Positions 48,080 to 57,850 of a stretch of DNA of 64,000 nt are shown here, piece by piece (position 1 is the first letter of the stretch; each line of letters begins with the position of its first letter). The notes beneath the pieces were generated by a model. That model was not told the DNA's origin, did not search any database, and saw only the letters and a list, made by a program, of their open reading frames with translations. The translations under genes were made by a program, and so were the position numbers. The stretch spans positions 124,001 through 188,000 of the forward strand of contig JARFIW010001344.1 of assembly GCA_036346225.1 (NCBI GenBank), in the 5' to 3' direction. Source of the stretch: Platerodrilus igneus. Its lineage: Eukaryota > Arthropoda > Insecta > Coleoptera > Lycidae.

Positions 48080-48117
<38 letters not shown>
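48080..48117. repeat. (AT)n microsatellite
   Basis: A perfect dinucleotide run, 80 bases downstream of the tRNA-like sequence. Confidence 0.98.
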
Positions 48118-48121
<4 letters not shown>

Positions 48122-48169
48122 ATTTTTGTTATATATTTCTGGACGTTGTAATGTATAAATTAAGACCAA

Positions 48170-49535
48170 ATAATCTTTTTTGGGTTTTATTTTGTCCAAA
48201 TTTGAAGTTTACAATAATGTCATTTGTAAATAACTGACGTTTCGGGAAATATGTTTCCTTAGACTTAGTTCTAAAATTAGAGTAAAAAGTTTACATATTT
48301 GGAGATGATTCAAATTTACTTACATTGACTTGACCGAAAACTAATTAAAAATACTTATTTGTATGATATGCATTCATCTGTGTAGTACAATTTGAATAAA
48401 CACATTTAAGAATTATACAATTTTCAAAAGCTTACTATAAATAAAAACGTTAACAATATAAAAACAGCAATCATTAAAATTAATTTTTGAAAACAGTATG
48501 CCTAGTAAGTTAATTTATGTATGTACATGTGGATTATCTTCGATTTATGTGTTGTTATCTGATCTAAATATTGATAGTAAAAGTCTATGTAGTAAAATGT
48601 GTAGTGGTATAAATCTATTACAGTTAGATTAAGACGTGCTGTTTATTTGTTTAATTGAAAGGATATAGAAAAGCATAATTTTTATCAAGGTTTTCTATAT
48701 CGTTTCTATAGTTTCTTTCTATAGGTTTCTTCTGTCTCTAATATTATGGTATTTTCATAGTCTGCCTTGTGGTTATGTTCATTTAAATGCATGGCAAGAG
48801 CGCAATATTTTTTATTTAATTTATGATCACTTCTGTGTTGAGTAATTCTGTTTCTGAGCCACTGCTTGGACTGCCCTATGTAACTTTTGCCACAACTGTA
48901 TGGAATGCTGTATACTATGTTGTTCTGTAGTGGTTTTGGGGTTTTGTCCTTGGTCATGGTGAAGATACTATGAATGCCATTTATGTATTTGGTAGATATA
49001 TTTAATTGTGGAGTTAACATTATTTTGATTAGAGACGGTGTTAGATGTGGTATAAATGGGAGTGTTTTATATATGTTTGGTTGATCTCGCTTAGTTTGCG
49101 ATGGTCCGTGTTTTGTTTGGAAAATTTAATTTATTGGTTAGAGATTTAGGATATCCATTGTTGAGTAGAATTTGTTGAATATCTTTAAGATTCGTTTCTA
49201 AGTTAATACCGTATTAATTTTATGTTTGAAAGAATGATTGGAGTTAAAGTTGAAATAACGGCCTGAGTTTGTAGTTTTTTTATAGAAATCAAATATGAGT
49301 CTGTTGTTTGAATCTCTAATGACCGTTGTATCTAAGAAATTTAGTCTTTTGCTGATTTCAATTTCTGTGGTAAACTGAAGTTTGGGGTGAAAATTATTAA
49401 ATGCTGTACATGTTTCTTCAACTTTATTTTTGGGGACAGAACAAATGATGTCATCAACATATTTTACAATAAATTCCAGTTTGAATGATAACTGAGATTT
49501 TGCCGTCTCAATCAACTTATCCATTATCATTTGGT
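48170..49535 (-). mobile_element. Penelope-like element 2, reverse transcriptase end plus GIY-YIG endonuclease, 5'-truncated
   Basis: On the minus strand, the frame 49530-49198 carries the end of the reverse transcriptase palm: FKLEFIVKYVDDIICSV, with the catalytic YVDD box, and FTTEIEISKRLNFLDTTV. The frame 49020-48706 carries the endonuclease: YSIPYSCGKSYIGQSKQWLRN, RITQHRSDHKL and CALAMHLNEHNHKADYENT, including the conserved His residues missing from element 1. The GACGTTTCGGGAAATATGTT block near 48237 (plus strand) is the type of sequence found in Penelope 3' regions. The element stops abruptly at a (TA)n tract at 49541. The two halves are in different frames, and the copy is dead. Confidence 0.85.
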
Positions 49536-49539
49536 CTTA

Positions 49540-49540
<1 letters not shown>

Positions 49541-49616
<76 letters not shown>

Positions 49617-49632
49617 TGTATGTGTGTGTTGT

Positions 49633-49670
<38 letters not shown>
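49541..49670. repeat. Compound microsatellite (TA)n then (TG)n
   Basis: (TA)n at 49541-49577 is followed by a nearly pure (TG)n run at 49581-49670 with two TATG and one GTTGTGG interruption. It marks the 5' truncation of Penelope element 2. Confidence 0.97.
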
Positions 49671-49672
<2 letters not shown>

Positions 49673-49679
49673 AGTGTTA

Positions 49680-50720
49680 GCATTCTTGGCTTGCTTCAGA
49701 TAACGTAAAGCGCTACATATCTATTAGACGCTGTCAATTAAAAAATGTTATGAACCTGCCCTTATTAATAACAAATCACAAATCAAGTTGTAGGCTGTTA
49801 TCTCATTCCATATTTCTGTCAAAATTCATTTGACCCTCCATCTGATTTTCCAATGGTTTGAGCTTGAAGGTACTACATAGGCTAGGGAGCGAGTTTTTCT
49901 TTATGCTGCAGATTTTGAATTTTGCCGAACCCTTGCTGTTTCAAGCAAGGTAGGGATCTTTAACGTGCGTGACAGCACTCACACACGGGACCTCCATTTT
50001 ACCTTTCAGCCGAACGAGGGCATATTTTTGTGAAAATTTTCGCCTAACATTTTTCAAGGGTTTCGTGTCGTAAATCGAACTAGGGACCTTGAAATTGGTA
50101 GTCATACGCGAGCTTATTTGACCTTAGGAGCCGCTTAGTTGAATTGACCCTAGATGAAGGAAACTACAAAGAGCTATAAGGTAACAAAAAGTTTGAAAAT
50201 TAATGTGAGCTTTAGGTTGAGAAACCTATTATGCTGCAAAGGGCCATGAAACACTCATTCCATAGTTAAACAACGCACTGATAAAGGCAGGAAAGTGTAA
50301 ATTTCTAGCTTTAGGAGTTGAGCCAATTATTTTTAAAACAGTGGATAGATCGTTGTGATTGTTAAGTCGGTTCTGAAATAACAGCTTCGGACGGTTCATA
50401 AAAATTATGCATGTAATAGAATTAAAATCTAAGAATATATTTTAAACATCAGAAGGGTGTGTAACTGAGTGAATAACTGCACACGAATTTGCATATCGTA
50501 GGTTATTTTTACTTCCGCCCCTATGTTATCCATCATAAAACCCTTTGGTGACGGTCATTACATAGAACATTATGATACCGCGGACTGAGAGACGCCGCTG
50601 CTGATTCATGTGCTCAACACTAAATCATGAGTTATAACTCTACCCAATAAACTCTTCTGCAGACTCTTGGTTGCATTTGCATTTCTACTGCATAATTCTA
50701 CCAGCAGCGTTTCACTACTC
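49680..50720. other. No supported gene; possible interspersed repeat near 49.9-50.1 kb
   Basis: The block GGGATCTTTAACGTGCGTGA to CACGGGACCTCC (49951-49998) is GC-richer than its surroundings. I recall similar wording as a widespread non-coding repeat in animal genomes, but cannot name it. No ORF was found. Confidence 0.3.
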
Positions 50721-51107
50721 ACTGAAACCTCTTATAAGATAATGTAAAGGAAAATCGTAAACTCTATAGAAGTTATGCAAGAGCAGATTATACATCACGC
50801 ATAAACCTTACTCCACGCTGAAATTTAAATAGCAGTTGCGATAAAATATTTTATTGTGCGTTCCCTAGAATCACCTTTTGTAATAATAAAAGGGAAACTG
50901 ATGGGAATCCGCACCCCACGATAAATAATTTTTATCTTTGATGACGCTGATGCAAATATTAGCACAAAAGCCTACGCGCTTCGTGGATTATCACAGGGCG
51001 TCGTCTAAAGAAGCGCCATCTCCGCAATCTATAAACAATTTTATTTGTTTGAGCATAAAAAATACCATAAAACGGAAAATACGGTTGCAGTTTCAATAAA
51101 AATATGA

Positions 51108-51329
51108 TTAAAGATTATCCCATTGATCGCGATGTACGTATGATACGTTTTTGCGGAGTATTTTATGCAAGACGTAAATATTGCCATGGGTGCATACTAG
51201 TTTAAACACCTTGATTAAAATAGTGTTGATAGTAGCAAGAGTGTTTATAATTTGCTGCAGTTGATCTTCTGCTAACCTTTGCAGATTGCAGATAAGTTTG
51301 CTGACTGGTTTGACGCCTACTGTATACAA
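51108..51329 (-). CDS. Unrecognised 73-aa ORF (left palindrome arm)
   Basis: An intact ATG-to-TAA frame, leucine- and isoleucine-rich with an amphipathic helical middle (QRLAEDQLQQIINTLATI). It is identical to the frame at 62081-62302. A perfect 8-base inverted repeat (GTATACAA, spacer, TTGTATAC) overlaps its start, which could be a regulatory hairpin. It is divergent from and outside the phospholipase gene. Given its position it may be part of the virus-like element, but no family is recognised. Confidence 0.35.
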   Translation of the reverse strand: MYTVGVKPVSKLICNLQRLAEDQLQQIINTLATINTILIKVFKLVCTHGNIYVLHKILRKNVSYVHRDQWDNL

Positions 51330-51799
51330 CTCTTGTATACAATTGTTCCTATAGTTAGTGCCACCCGTATTTTTATTATATTATACCGCCCTCCTTGGTC
51401 ATGCACATAAATATTGGACATAATCAAGCGGTTTTTGATTCAGCAATAATGAACAATGACAAATTTTATTGTCGATGATTACATACAAGTCACACGTATT
51501 AGTACACAAATTTATATATAAAACAAGAAGATAATATAAAACACGAAATGTTACGTCTAAGGACTAAATCGTAACAGGTGTATTTAAATATTTTAAAATG
51601 AAGGAATTCTCTTATACTTAAATTTTCTTAAATAAACTAAACTCTCTCTTATCTGTTTAAGTTAATCTTGTAATTGAACTCGAGAAGTTAACACGGAAGG
51701 CGTCGCTCGTGAGATACTTGGTCTTATTAAATAGCTTTACCGCTGCATACGCACAAGTACATGAATGGTACCCACTTCTTCAATTGGAATTTGAAACTA

Positions 51800-52100
51800 T
51801 AGTCCATTCCTGCTAAGAATAAAACGATGAAAGGTATAGGGAAAATTTAGCCTTCGATTTGATTGGTTAAAACATGATGCTGATTTACACAGCTTAATTT
51901 TAAAAATTTGTATTTAAAACATTTGCAATGAAAACGGGTTATGGAAATTAATTTAGGATAGTCACGATTTATAATCACTCAAATATGGAATTAATAATTA
52001 TTCTGTATGTATATATATATATAGAAATTATAATTAATTTGCTGTGTAAATCCACCTTGCGTACAAGGTCATCTACTTTATTCTTATTTGGAATGGACTA
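51800..52100. mobile_element. MITE with TA target duplication (left arm)
   Basis: The ends are inverted repeats TAGTCCATTCC...GGAATGGACTA, flanked on both sides by TA (51798-51799 and 52101-52102). That duplication is the signature of mariner/Tc1-type transposition. The inner sequence is also partly self-complementary (TAAGAATAAA and GATTTACACAGC blocks on both sides). The element is 301 bases with no coding capacity. Confidence 0.85.
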
Positions 52101-52181
52101 TAAGTAGTTTTGTGTGTTTGTCTTGTATGTATTTAATCTTTGTCAACCTGCTACAAGCCGCTGCAATCAAATTTATTTATT

Positions 52182-52399
52182 TCACGCAAGACGTCTATCC
52201 GCTTGGTGTCGTACTGCTAAGTCTGTAGAACGATCGTAGGCGATATTTGTAGTTTGCAGGCTTCGTCTAAGGAATTACGAACTGTATCACCACGCTCAAG
52301 GCGTTTCTGAAGCTTAGTACCCGGTCCACAAAAGCGATAGCCTGGTAAATGTAATTTTACCGGTAAGCGATTGATAGCTATTGAATAACCCGTAACCAC
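52182..52399 (-). pseudogene. Virus-like phospholipase A2 domain protein (left arm), active site lost
   Basis: Parvovirus VP1-type phospholipase A2 domains help particles leave endosomes. They also occur in some adintoviruses and insect-integrated elements. The minus frame from ATG 52399 reads LPVKLHLPGYRFCGPGTKL, with the calcium-binding GPG loop, then LERGDTVRNSLDEACK. The next residues should be the catalytic His-Asp pair. Instead a one-base deletion shifts the frame, and the His codon is destroyed. The frame after the lesion still reads IAYDRSTDLAVRHQADRRLA up to a stop at 52182-52184, so the remainder of the gene is visible but out of frame. The same lesion is in the right arm. The usual basic C-terminal part of a long capsid protein is absent, as in stand-alone versions of this gene. 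Confidence 0.8.
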
Positions 52400-52510
52400 G
52401 ATAGAATTTCATTAATCTTAGTCGAAAGGTTGAAAGGATATTGGTCATGCGTGCAGAATTGTTCGCTTAAATGCTTACCATATTGCGATTACGTTTAGTA
52501 TATAGATAGA

Positions 52511-53194
52511 ATGCGTCTGGTAAAGCAACAACTGACGTTGCCAATGACCGACCACAATTGCAGCAACAACACTAACGTGCAAAAGCATGGACTACCGTTA
52601 CCGTCAACAATACGGTGTATCATTACAGATCCATCCAATTGTGGTAAAACTAATGTAGTCATCGGTCTATCGAAACATCCGAATAGTGTACGCTTTGAAA
52701 ACTTTTATCTCTACTTAAAATCCTTGTATCAACCAAAGTATCAGTACCTAGACAGGTTATTACAACCAATAAAAGGAATAGGATATTTTGCGTTTAACAA
52801 ATGGGATGCAATTGTTACCCCAGCGGATGCAAAACCTAATTCGATATTTATTTTCGATAACGTGTCGTGCGATAAACAAAATGTAATGCGAGAATATTTT
52901 TCTTTGGGTGGAGATAAGGCCATCGATTGTTTTTACCTATGTCAGACCTATTCCAAAATACCTAAACAATTGATTAGAGACAATGCTAATGTCTTAGTGC
53001 TATTCAAACAAGACGAACTCAATTTAAAACACGTAAACGCCGACCATGTAAACACGGATCTGTCGTTTGACCGGTATGAAGGATTGTGTGACGCATGCTG
53101 GCGAGATCGGTTTGGGTTTCTGGTGATCAATAAAAATGGTGATTTGCAGAGCGGCCGCTACCAAAATGATTTTGACATCTATATATACTTATAA
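52511..53194 (+). CDS. Virus-like DNA-packaging ATPase, A32/FtsK-HerA type (left arm)
   Basis: A complete 227-codon frame from ATG to TAA with no internal stop. It shows Walker A at about residues 40-48 (DPSNCGKTN), Walker B at about 111-119 (NSIFIFDNV), a YLCQTY motif at about 143-148 that fits the sensor strand of the family, and a short C-terminal region with CWRDRFGFLVIN. The length and layout match packaging ATPases of Polinton-like and adintovirus-like elements. The predicted protein is identical to that at 60196-60879, and both differ strongly from the broken copy at 1967-2715. The gene is divergent from the phospholipase pseudogene with about 110 bases between them. It may still be intact because it is young, or because it is used; the sequence alone cannot say. 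Confidence 0.88.
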   Translation: MRLVKQQLTLPMTDHNCSNNTNVQKHGLPLPSTIRCIITDPSNCGKTNVVIGLSKHPNSVRFENFYLYLKSLYQPKYQYLDRLLQPIKGIGYFAFNKWDAIVTPADAKPNSIFIFDNVSCDKQNVMREYFSLGGDKAIDCFYLCQTYSKIPKQLIRDNANVLVLFKQDELNLKHVNADHVNTDLSFDRYEGLCDACWRDRFGFLVINKNGDLQSGRYQNDFDIYIYL

Positions 53195-53235
53195 AGCACA
53201 TAAGTAGCATATCACTTTCTACCCATGTGTAAACG

Positions 53236-53400
53236 ATGGCAGACGACGTGGAAACCAAACGAGAACTCATAAAAGTACGAAAGGTAGTCAAGAGGAAATT
53301 ACAAACGTTAGAAGCACGTGTGGTCGAACAGGAGCTTGCATTAAGTATAGCCTATGCACCTATTACAAAAGGTTTACAAACACTGCAGAGCCCAAAATAG
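53236..53400 (+). CDS. Small charged 54-aa protein downstream of the ATPase (left arm)
   Basis: The ATG at 53236 opens a 54-codon frame rich in Lys, Arg, Glu and Val. It has a coiled-coil-like middle (KRELIKVRKVVKRKLQTLEA) and ends SIAYAPITKGLQTL before a short tail. A short helical protein at this place, ending in a P-I/V-T-P/K-L motif, is a regular companion of the ATPase in insect virus-like integrants. Its function is unknown. The start is 42 bases after the ATPase stop. The right arm has the same frame at 59990-60154 (minus). Confidence 0.5.
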   Translation: MADDVETKRELIKVRKVVKRKLQTLEARVVEQELALSIAYAPITKGLQTLQSPK

Positions 53401-53427
53401 AAAGCTAGCACTTGTAACCATCCCATC

Positions 53428-54031
53428 ATGCCGTACAATCTACTCCTAAAGCCGCCCCAACTTTCTCGATCGGGTGCGCAGTTCAAACACTAATCGCCGC
53501 ACCAACAATAGAGGAGGCATGGAAACACAATCCTCATAATATGGATAATCTGTTTCCGACATTACTAGTAATTATAACAATGACACGAAGAACTTGCGTA
53601 GAGATAAAGTACGTTTTAATCCAGACACAGAAAAATTAATGATTGGTAATTCATACATTATATTTGGGATTGATGAAAAGATGTACGCAGAACGATTTTG
53701 CTACAACGGTAGCAAAAGGCTGTACGAGCAACTGTTTCTTCTCAATCCTTTAGGTAAATTCTCACTTAAAAAAACTAACGAATATGCAGACATTAAAAAT
53801 ATAAGTAATGCAATGTATAGCTTACGACAACACACAATAAATTCGAGTGGTCGTGGTCTACTCATGGATAATTATGAAAAGCCATTGGAGTATGTGTACT
53901 TTTAGGATCCTAACATACTGTGTGAACGGCTCAAACTTTTGGTCGCCTCGCAAGGTGCAGGTAACACCGGTCATACCAACGAAATTACATCGATTGTGGA
54001 TGAATTACGCAAATTGCGTATAATGGCGTAG
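53428..54031 (+). pseudogene. Virus-like virion-type protein (left arm), broken
   Basis: The frame starts at ATG 53428 (MPYNLLLK) but soon stops. The main open part, 53594-53905, has FNPDTEKLMIGNSYIIFGID, then CYNGSKRLYEQLFLLNPLG, and ends EKPLEYVYF at a TAG (53903-53905) where a Trp codon is expected. After the TAG the frame goes on with DPN, then LLVASQGAGNTGHTNEI, and finishes at TAG 54029-54031. The IGNS-I-F, Y-GT/S--LYELL and AGN--H-NEI segments form a signature of a protein that follows the ATPase in insect Polinton-like integrants. The function is unproven; a role in the particle is likely from context. Confidence 0.7.
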
Positions 54032-55540
54032 ATCGTGCGTCTTGTTATTCATTATTACGATGGTTATCGACATGTTTTTGCATGCGCCTGATTGTGTTTC
54101 ATATATTTCTTATGATGATGATTACTAAGATTTGACAACATGAGATTAGCGCATGTCGCTACCACCTAATTTACATATATATCTATATGTTATTTTAAAT
54201 TCAGACTATAATTCGTAAAATCCCGAGGTTGTTAACTATGATGCATTTCTCTGAATGTAGTTGTTAAAGGAAATGAACGTTTATGCAAAGAAATAAGTAA
54301 TATTTATCTTAGTTGGCGAATGTTAAAACTTTTAAATTCGTAAGTTTATACATATTTTTTTAGAAAAAGTATTTGCATCTATGAACAAACTTGCCTATAC
54401 GTTTGTCACTGATATTTAATAATTTCACTAATCATGTTCACAATAAAACTTAACTTCATTTTATTATCGTTACACAAATATGCAATATACAGAAGGGGCG
54501 GCATCTCATCCGCCAACCTCCGCAGTAACATCATCATCAAACAAGGATTTATTGAATTTATTAAATACTTATTTCTCAAACGATTATAACATTTTAAATT
54601 ATTTAATTCTGATAAACATTAAAATATAAAAACAGTACATATTTCTAATTCTTATTTAATGATTGTGATTGGTGCTAATGAAAGTTATTATTCAGTTCTA
54701 TTTTTGAGGGTGATCCAAAAACCTAGTGCTACATCTACAAATTATAAAAATTATACATGATGATTACATCAATTATTTATGTAAATTCTTCACATTAATA
54801 CACAGCATACAACCTTGGTTTTTCCACATGAACAAATAACGAAACGACATACCACAATACTCTAGTTGTTTTACATGATTTATATATATCTATATTTTGG
54901 AAGTTGATAAAAAATGTAATTTTTTGTAAACAAAATATTGAAGTGTGTGTGTGTGTGTGTGTTCTTTTAACTTTTAAACATTACATGTTTTGTATTTAAT
55001 ACCAAAATGATTATTGTGACCCAGGCTCTCGTAGTGAAGCCCTAGCGGTGCGCCTTTTCACAAGCTAAAAACTGCAGTTATTTAAAAGGAAAATATTAGA
55101 CGCTACGACATATTTAGTATGTTCTCTTTAACTTCAAAAATACCCTAACCTTCATTCTCAACTATACAGTTAACAAATGGGGGCACAACCCCATTCAACA
55201 CCCGCAAAAGTAGCGCTACGCTCCTCATCACCCCACGCCGACGATGACAAATCCTCTCGAATTTACACAAACAAAAACAGAATTTCTCTATTTCAAAAAG
55301 TTAACGTAACAGATTACCTATATCAGCGTATTTTTGAAGAAACTCTCGCATGAGAACATTTTTTTTGGAATTACAATTAATTGGAATCAATTCAGTTGCT
55401 CGGGGCTAACTAATATTGAAATTTTTTATATTCTTTCCTTTCATTATATTTCTATAAGTTGTCCGTTTGCAATATAATCGATTTGAACATATTTAATGTG
55501 GGTTTATTTGAAATGTTTGTTTTTTCAAAATGCATTTTGG
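54032..55540. other. Non-coding part of the left palindrome arm
   Basis: AT-rich sequence with no supported ORF. It includes one GC-richer block (about 55190-55250). It is repeated, inverted, at about 57850-59358. It probably represents DNA between the virus-like module and the RTE element. Confidence 0.6.
54943..54962. repeat. (GT)n microsatellite, mirrored in the right arm at 58428-58447
   Basis: A run of about ten GT units. The partner in the right arm is (CA)n of about the same length, which is notable because microsatellites usually change length fast. Confidence 0.9.
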
Positions 55541-56372
55541 TCGTTCCGAATGGACCTACACCATAAAGAAGTTCTAGATTACTAAAACTGATGGAATGGC
55601 TTGTGCGTTCCAGTGATCTAAAGAGCTAAACTATAGGTTCAACTAAATTAGTAGGGTTTTTAGTGAGGAACCGGACTAAGACAGGTCCCCGAAAGAGGGC
55701 AGCAGCTCTTTCCGTACTTAGATTGACAGAGATTATAGGGGTCGGTATGGCATTCTAAGACACACTATTGCGATATGGAAGACAACGGAAATCCACCGCA
55801 CTACCTCCCAAGTACACACCGTTCTTAATTTGTAATTAAAATGATTGTATCCTCTGGGGTAAAAGATTCAGGAGTTAAAATAGTCCCCATTTGGATCTCA
55901 GGTGGGGGGGACTACTTCGGAAGATGCGATCGGAGAGCTTAAAAAAGGAGTCGGGTACATTTTGCGAGTCGGACCGTGAAATGTCAGAAGTATGAAGCAA
56001 GTGGGTCAGCTAGAGAACTTGAAAATTGAAATGGATAGGTTAGCATTAGTCATAGTACGGATTAGCGAATTTCGGGGGCCAGAGGCAAAGGATTTTTGAA
56101 GTGAAGACTATAGGGTAATTGATACAGGATTAGAGGAAAGAAGTTTGGGTGTGGGCATAGTTAATCGAAAAAAGATAGAACACTGTAGGAAACTACTTAC
56201 AAGAGAACCAAAAAATACTCATGGTTAGATTAGAATCTAAACCGGTAAACACAGTAATAGTACAAGTATACATGCCCACCTCTAGCTACAGTGAGGAAGA
56301 GGTAGAAGTGATCTACAAAGATATCGAAGACATACTAAGATACGTAATAGACATGAAAATTTAATAATTACG
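55541..56372 (+). other. RTE 5' leader and endonuclease start, plus strand (left arm)
   Basis: An inverted copy of 57018-57850. The leader block CCCGAAAGAGGGCAGCAGCT near 55687 is followed by a damaged endonuclease start at ATG 55993 (QLENLKIEMDRLALV, then an RGPEAKDF block where W and the GDFW motif are changed to a stop). It ends within the NAV region, at the palindrome joint. Confidence 0.8.
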
Positions 56373-57017
56373 TTTCCTCCCGCGCCTCATCTTTGCTATA
56401 CGGTTTTATATCCCTAAAATTCATTCTAATTAGTTCGTATGCTTCGTCTGTCTTTCCTATTTCCATCTTGGTTTGTACCTCATTGCACTTTTCACCAAAC
56501 CATTGTTCTTTAGCTTTCCTGCATTTGCGAATAATTTACCATTTTATAGCTTTGTATCTCTGTTTACCTGTTTTGTCTGATCTATATTTGTATTTTCGTG
56601 TTTCTTCTATTAAATTCAGAATATCCTTTCTTATCCATTGTTTCTTATTTTCTTTTTGTGTGTACCCCAGAATATCTCTGCCCAACATGTCTAAGCTGGA
56701 TTTAATGTTATCCCATTTTGTTTTTACGTATACTTACGAAGTTGTGGTCAATGTCTCTATTTGCTTCTGGGTAGCTTCTACAGTCTTTTACTTGTTTCCT
56801 AAACCGTTGTCTAACACGAATGTAATCTGTTTGATATCTTCCTATATTTCCTAGCAGCTTCCAAGTGTATGTTGAAATAATGTGTTTGTGATATTTAAAT
56901 TGATTTTGTCGCAAAATTCTACCAACCTATTTTCCCTGTCGTTTCTCTTCCCTAAACCAAATAAATCTGCTACCGCTCCTTATCTACCTACACCTACGAC
57001 TGCATTAAAACCCCTCG
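56373..57017 (-). pseudogene. Palindrome spacer: RTE endonuclease/RT remnant, minus strand
   Basis: The spacer continues the minus-strand RTE of the right arm. On the minus strand: a NLFGLGKRNDR-type block near 56960-56930, TYTWKLLGNIGRYQTDYI near 56870-56815, DCRSYPEANRDIDHNFV near 56785-56740, and, after an internal deletion, RMNFRDIKPY near 56425-56395. Similarity with the RTE at 26-27 kb breaks off near 56391. The first 18 bases of the spacer (56373-56390) match neither the RTE at 26 kb nor the arm and look like junction filler. Confidence 0.8.
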
Positions 57018-57850
57018 TAATTATTAAATTTTCATGTCTATTACGTATCTTAGTATGTCTTCGATATCTTTGTAGATCACTTCTACCTCTTCCTCACTGT
57101 AGCTAGAGGTGGGCATGTATACTTGTACTATTACTGTGTTTACCGGTTTAGATTCTAATCTAACCATGAGTATTTTTTGGTTCTCTTGTAAGTAGTTTCC
57201 TACAGTGTTCTATCTTTTTTCGATTAACTATGCCCACACCCGAACTTCTTTCCTCTAATCCTGTATCAATTACCCTATAGTCTTCACTTCAAAAATCCTT
57301 TGCCTCTGGCCCCCGAAATTCGCTAATCCGTACTATGACTAATGCTAACCTATCCATTTCAATTTTCAAGTTCTCTAGCTGACCCACTTGCTTCATACTT
57401 CTGACATTTCACGGTCCGACTCGCAAAATGTACCCGACTCCTTTTTTAAGCTCTCCGATCGCATCCTCCGAAGTAGTCTCCCCCACCTGAGATCCAAATG
57501 GGGACTATTTTAACTCCTGAATCTTTTACCCCAGAGGATACAATCATTTTAATTACAAATTAAGAACGGTGTGTACTTGGGAGGTAGTGCGGTGGATTTC
57601 CGTTGTCTTCCATATCGCAATAGTGTGTCTTAGAATGCCATACCGACCCCTATAATCTCTGTCAATCTAAGTACGGAAAGAGCTGCTGCCCTCTTTCGGG
57701 GACCTGTCTTAGTCCGGTTCCTCACTAAAAACCCTACTAATTTAGTTGAACCTATAGTTTAGCTCTTTAGATCACTGGAACGCACAAGCCATTCCATCAG
57801 TTTTAGTAATCTAGAACTTCTTTATGGTGTAGGTCCATTCGGAACGACCA
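57018..57850 (-). other. RTE 5' leader and endonuclease start, minus strand (right arm)
   Basis: The same segment as 55541-56372 in inverted orientation; here it is continuous with the RTE coding sequence in the spacer. That continuity makes this arm the likely original and the left arm the inverted copy. Confidence 0.75.

Larger units (their letters stand above)
50721..56372. repeat. Left arm of a giant imperfect palindrome (5.65 kb)
   Basis: The arm is the near-exact reverse complement of 57018-62689. The sum of paired coordinates is 113390 over most of its length and 113410 beyond a 20-base indel. It carries, from outside inward: a 73-codon unrecognised ORF (minus), a MITE, a phospholipase A2-type pseudogene (minus), the packaging ATPase (plus), a 54-codon ORF, a broken virion-type gene, about 1.5 kb of non-coding DNA, and the 5' leader and start of an RTE element (plus). 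Several substitutions and at least three indels distinguish the arms. The outer limit is ACTGAAACC at 50721. Confidence 0.95.

Noticed and set aside
49485..49703. Plus-strand ORF of Tyr-Ile and Cys-Val repeats
   Set aside because: Translation of the (TA)n and (TG)n microsatellites.
52741..53130. Two minus-strand 60-codon ORFs over the ATPase (and their mirror copies at 60260-60649)
   Set aside because: Antisense shadows of the ATPase gene; no motif.
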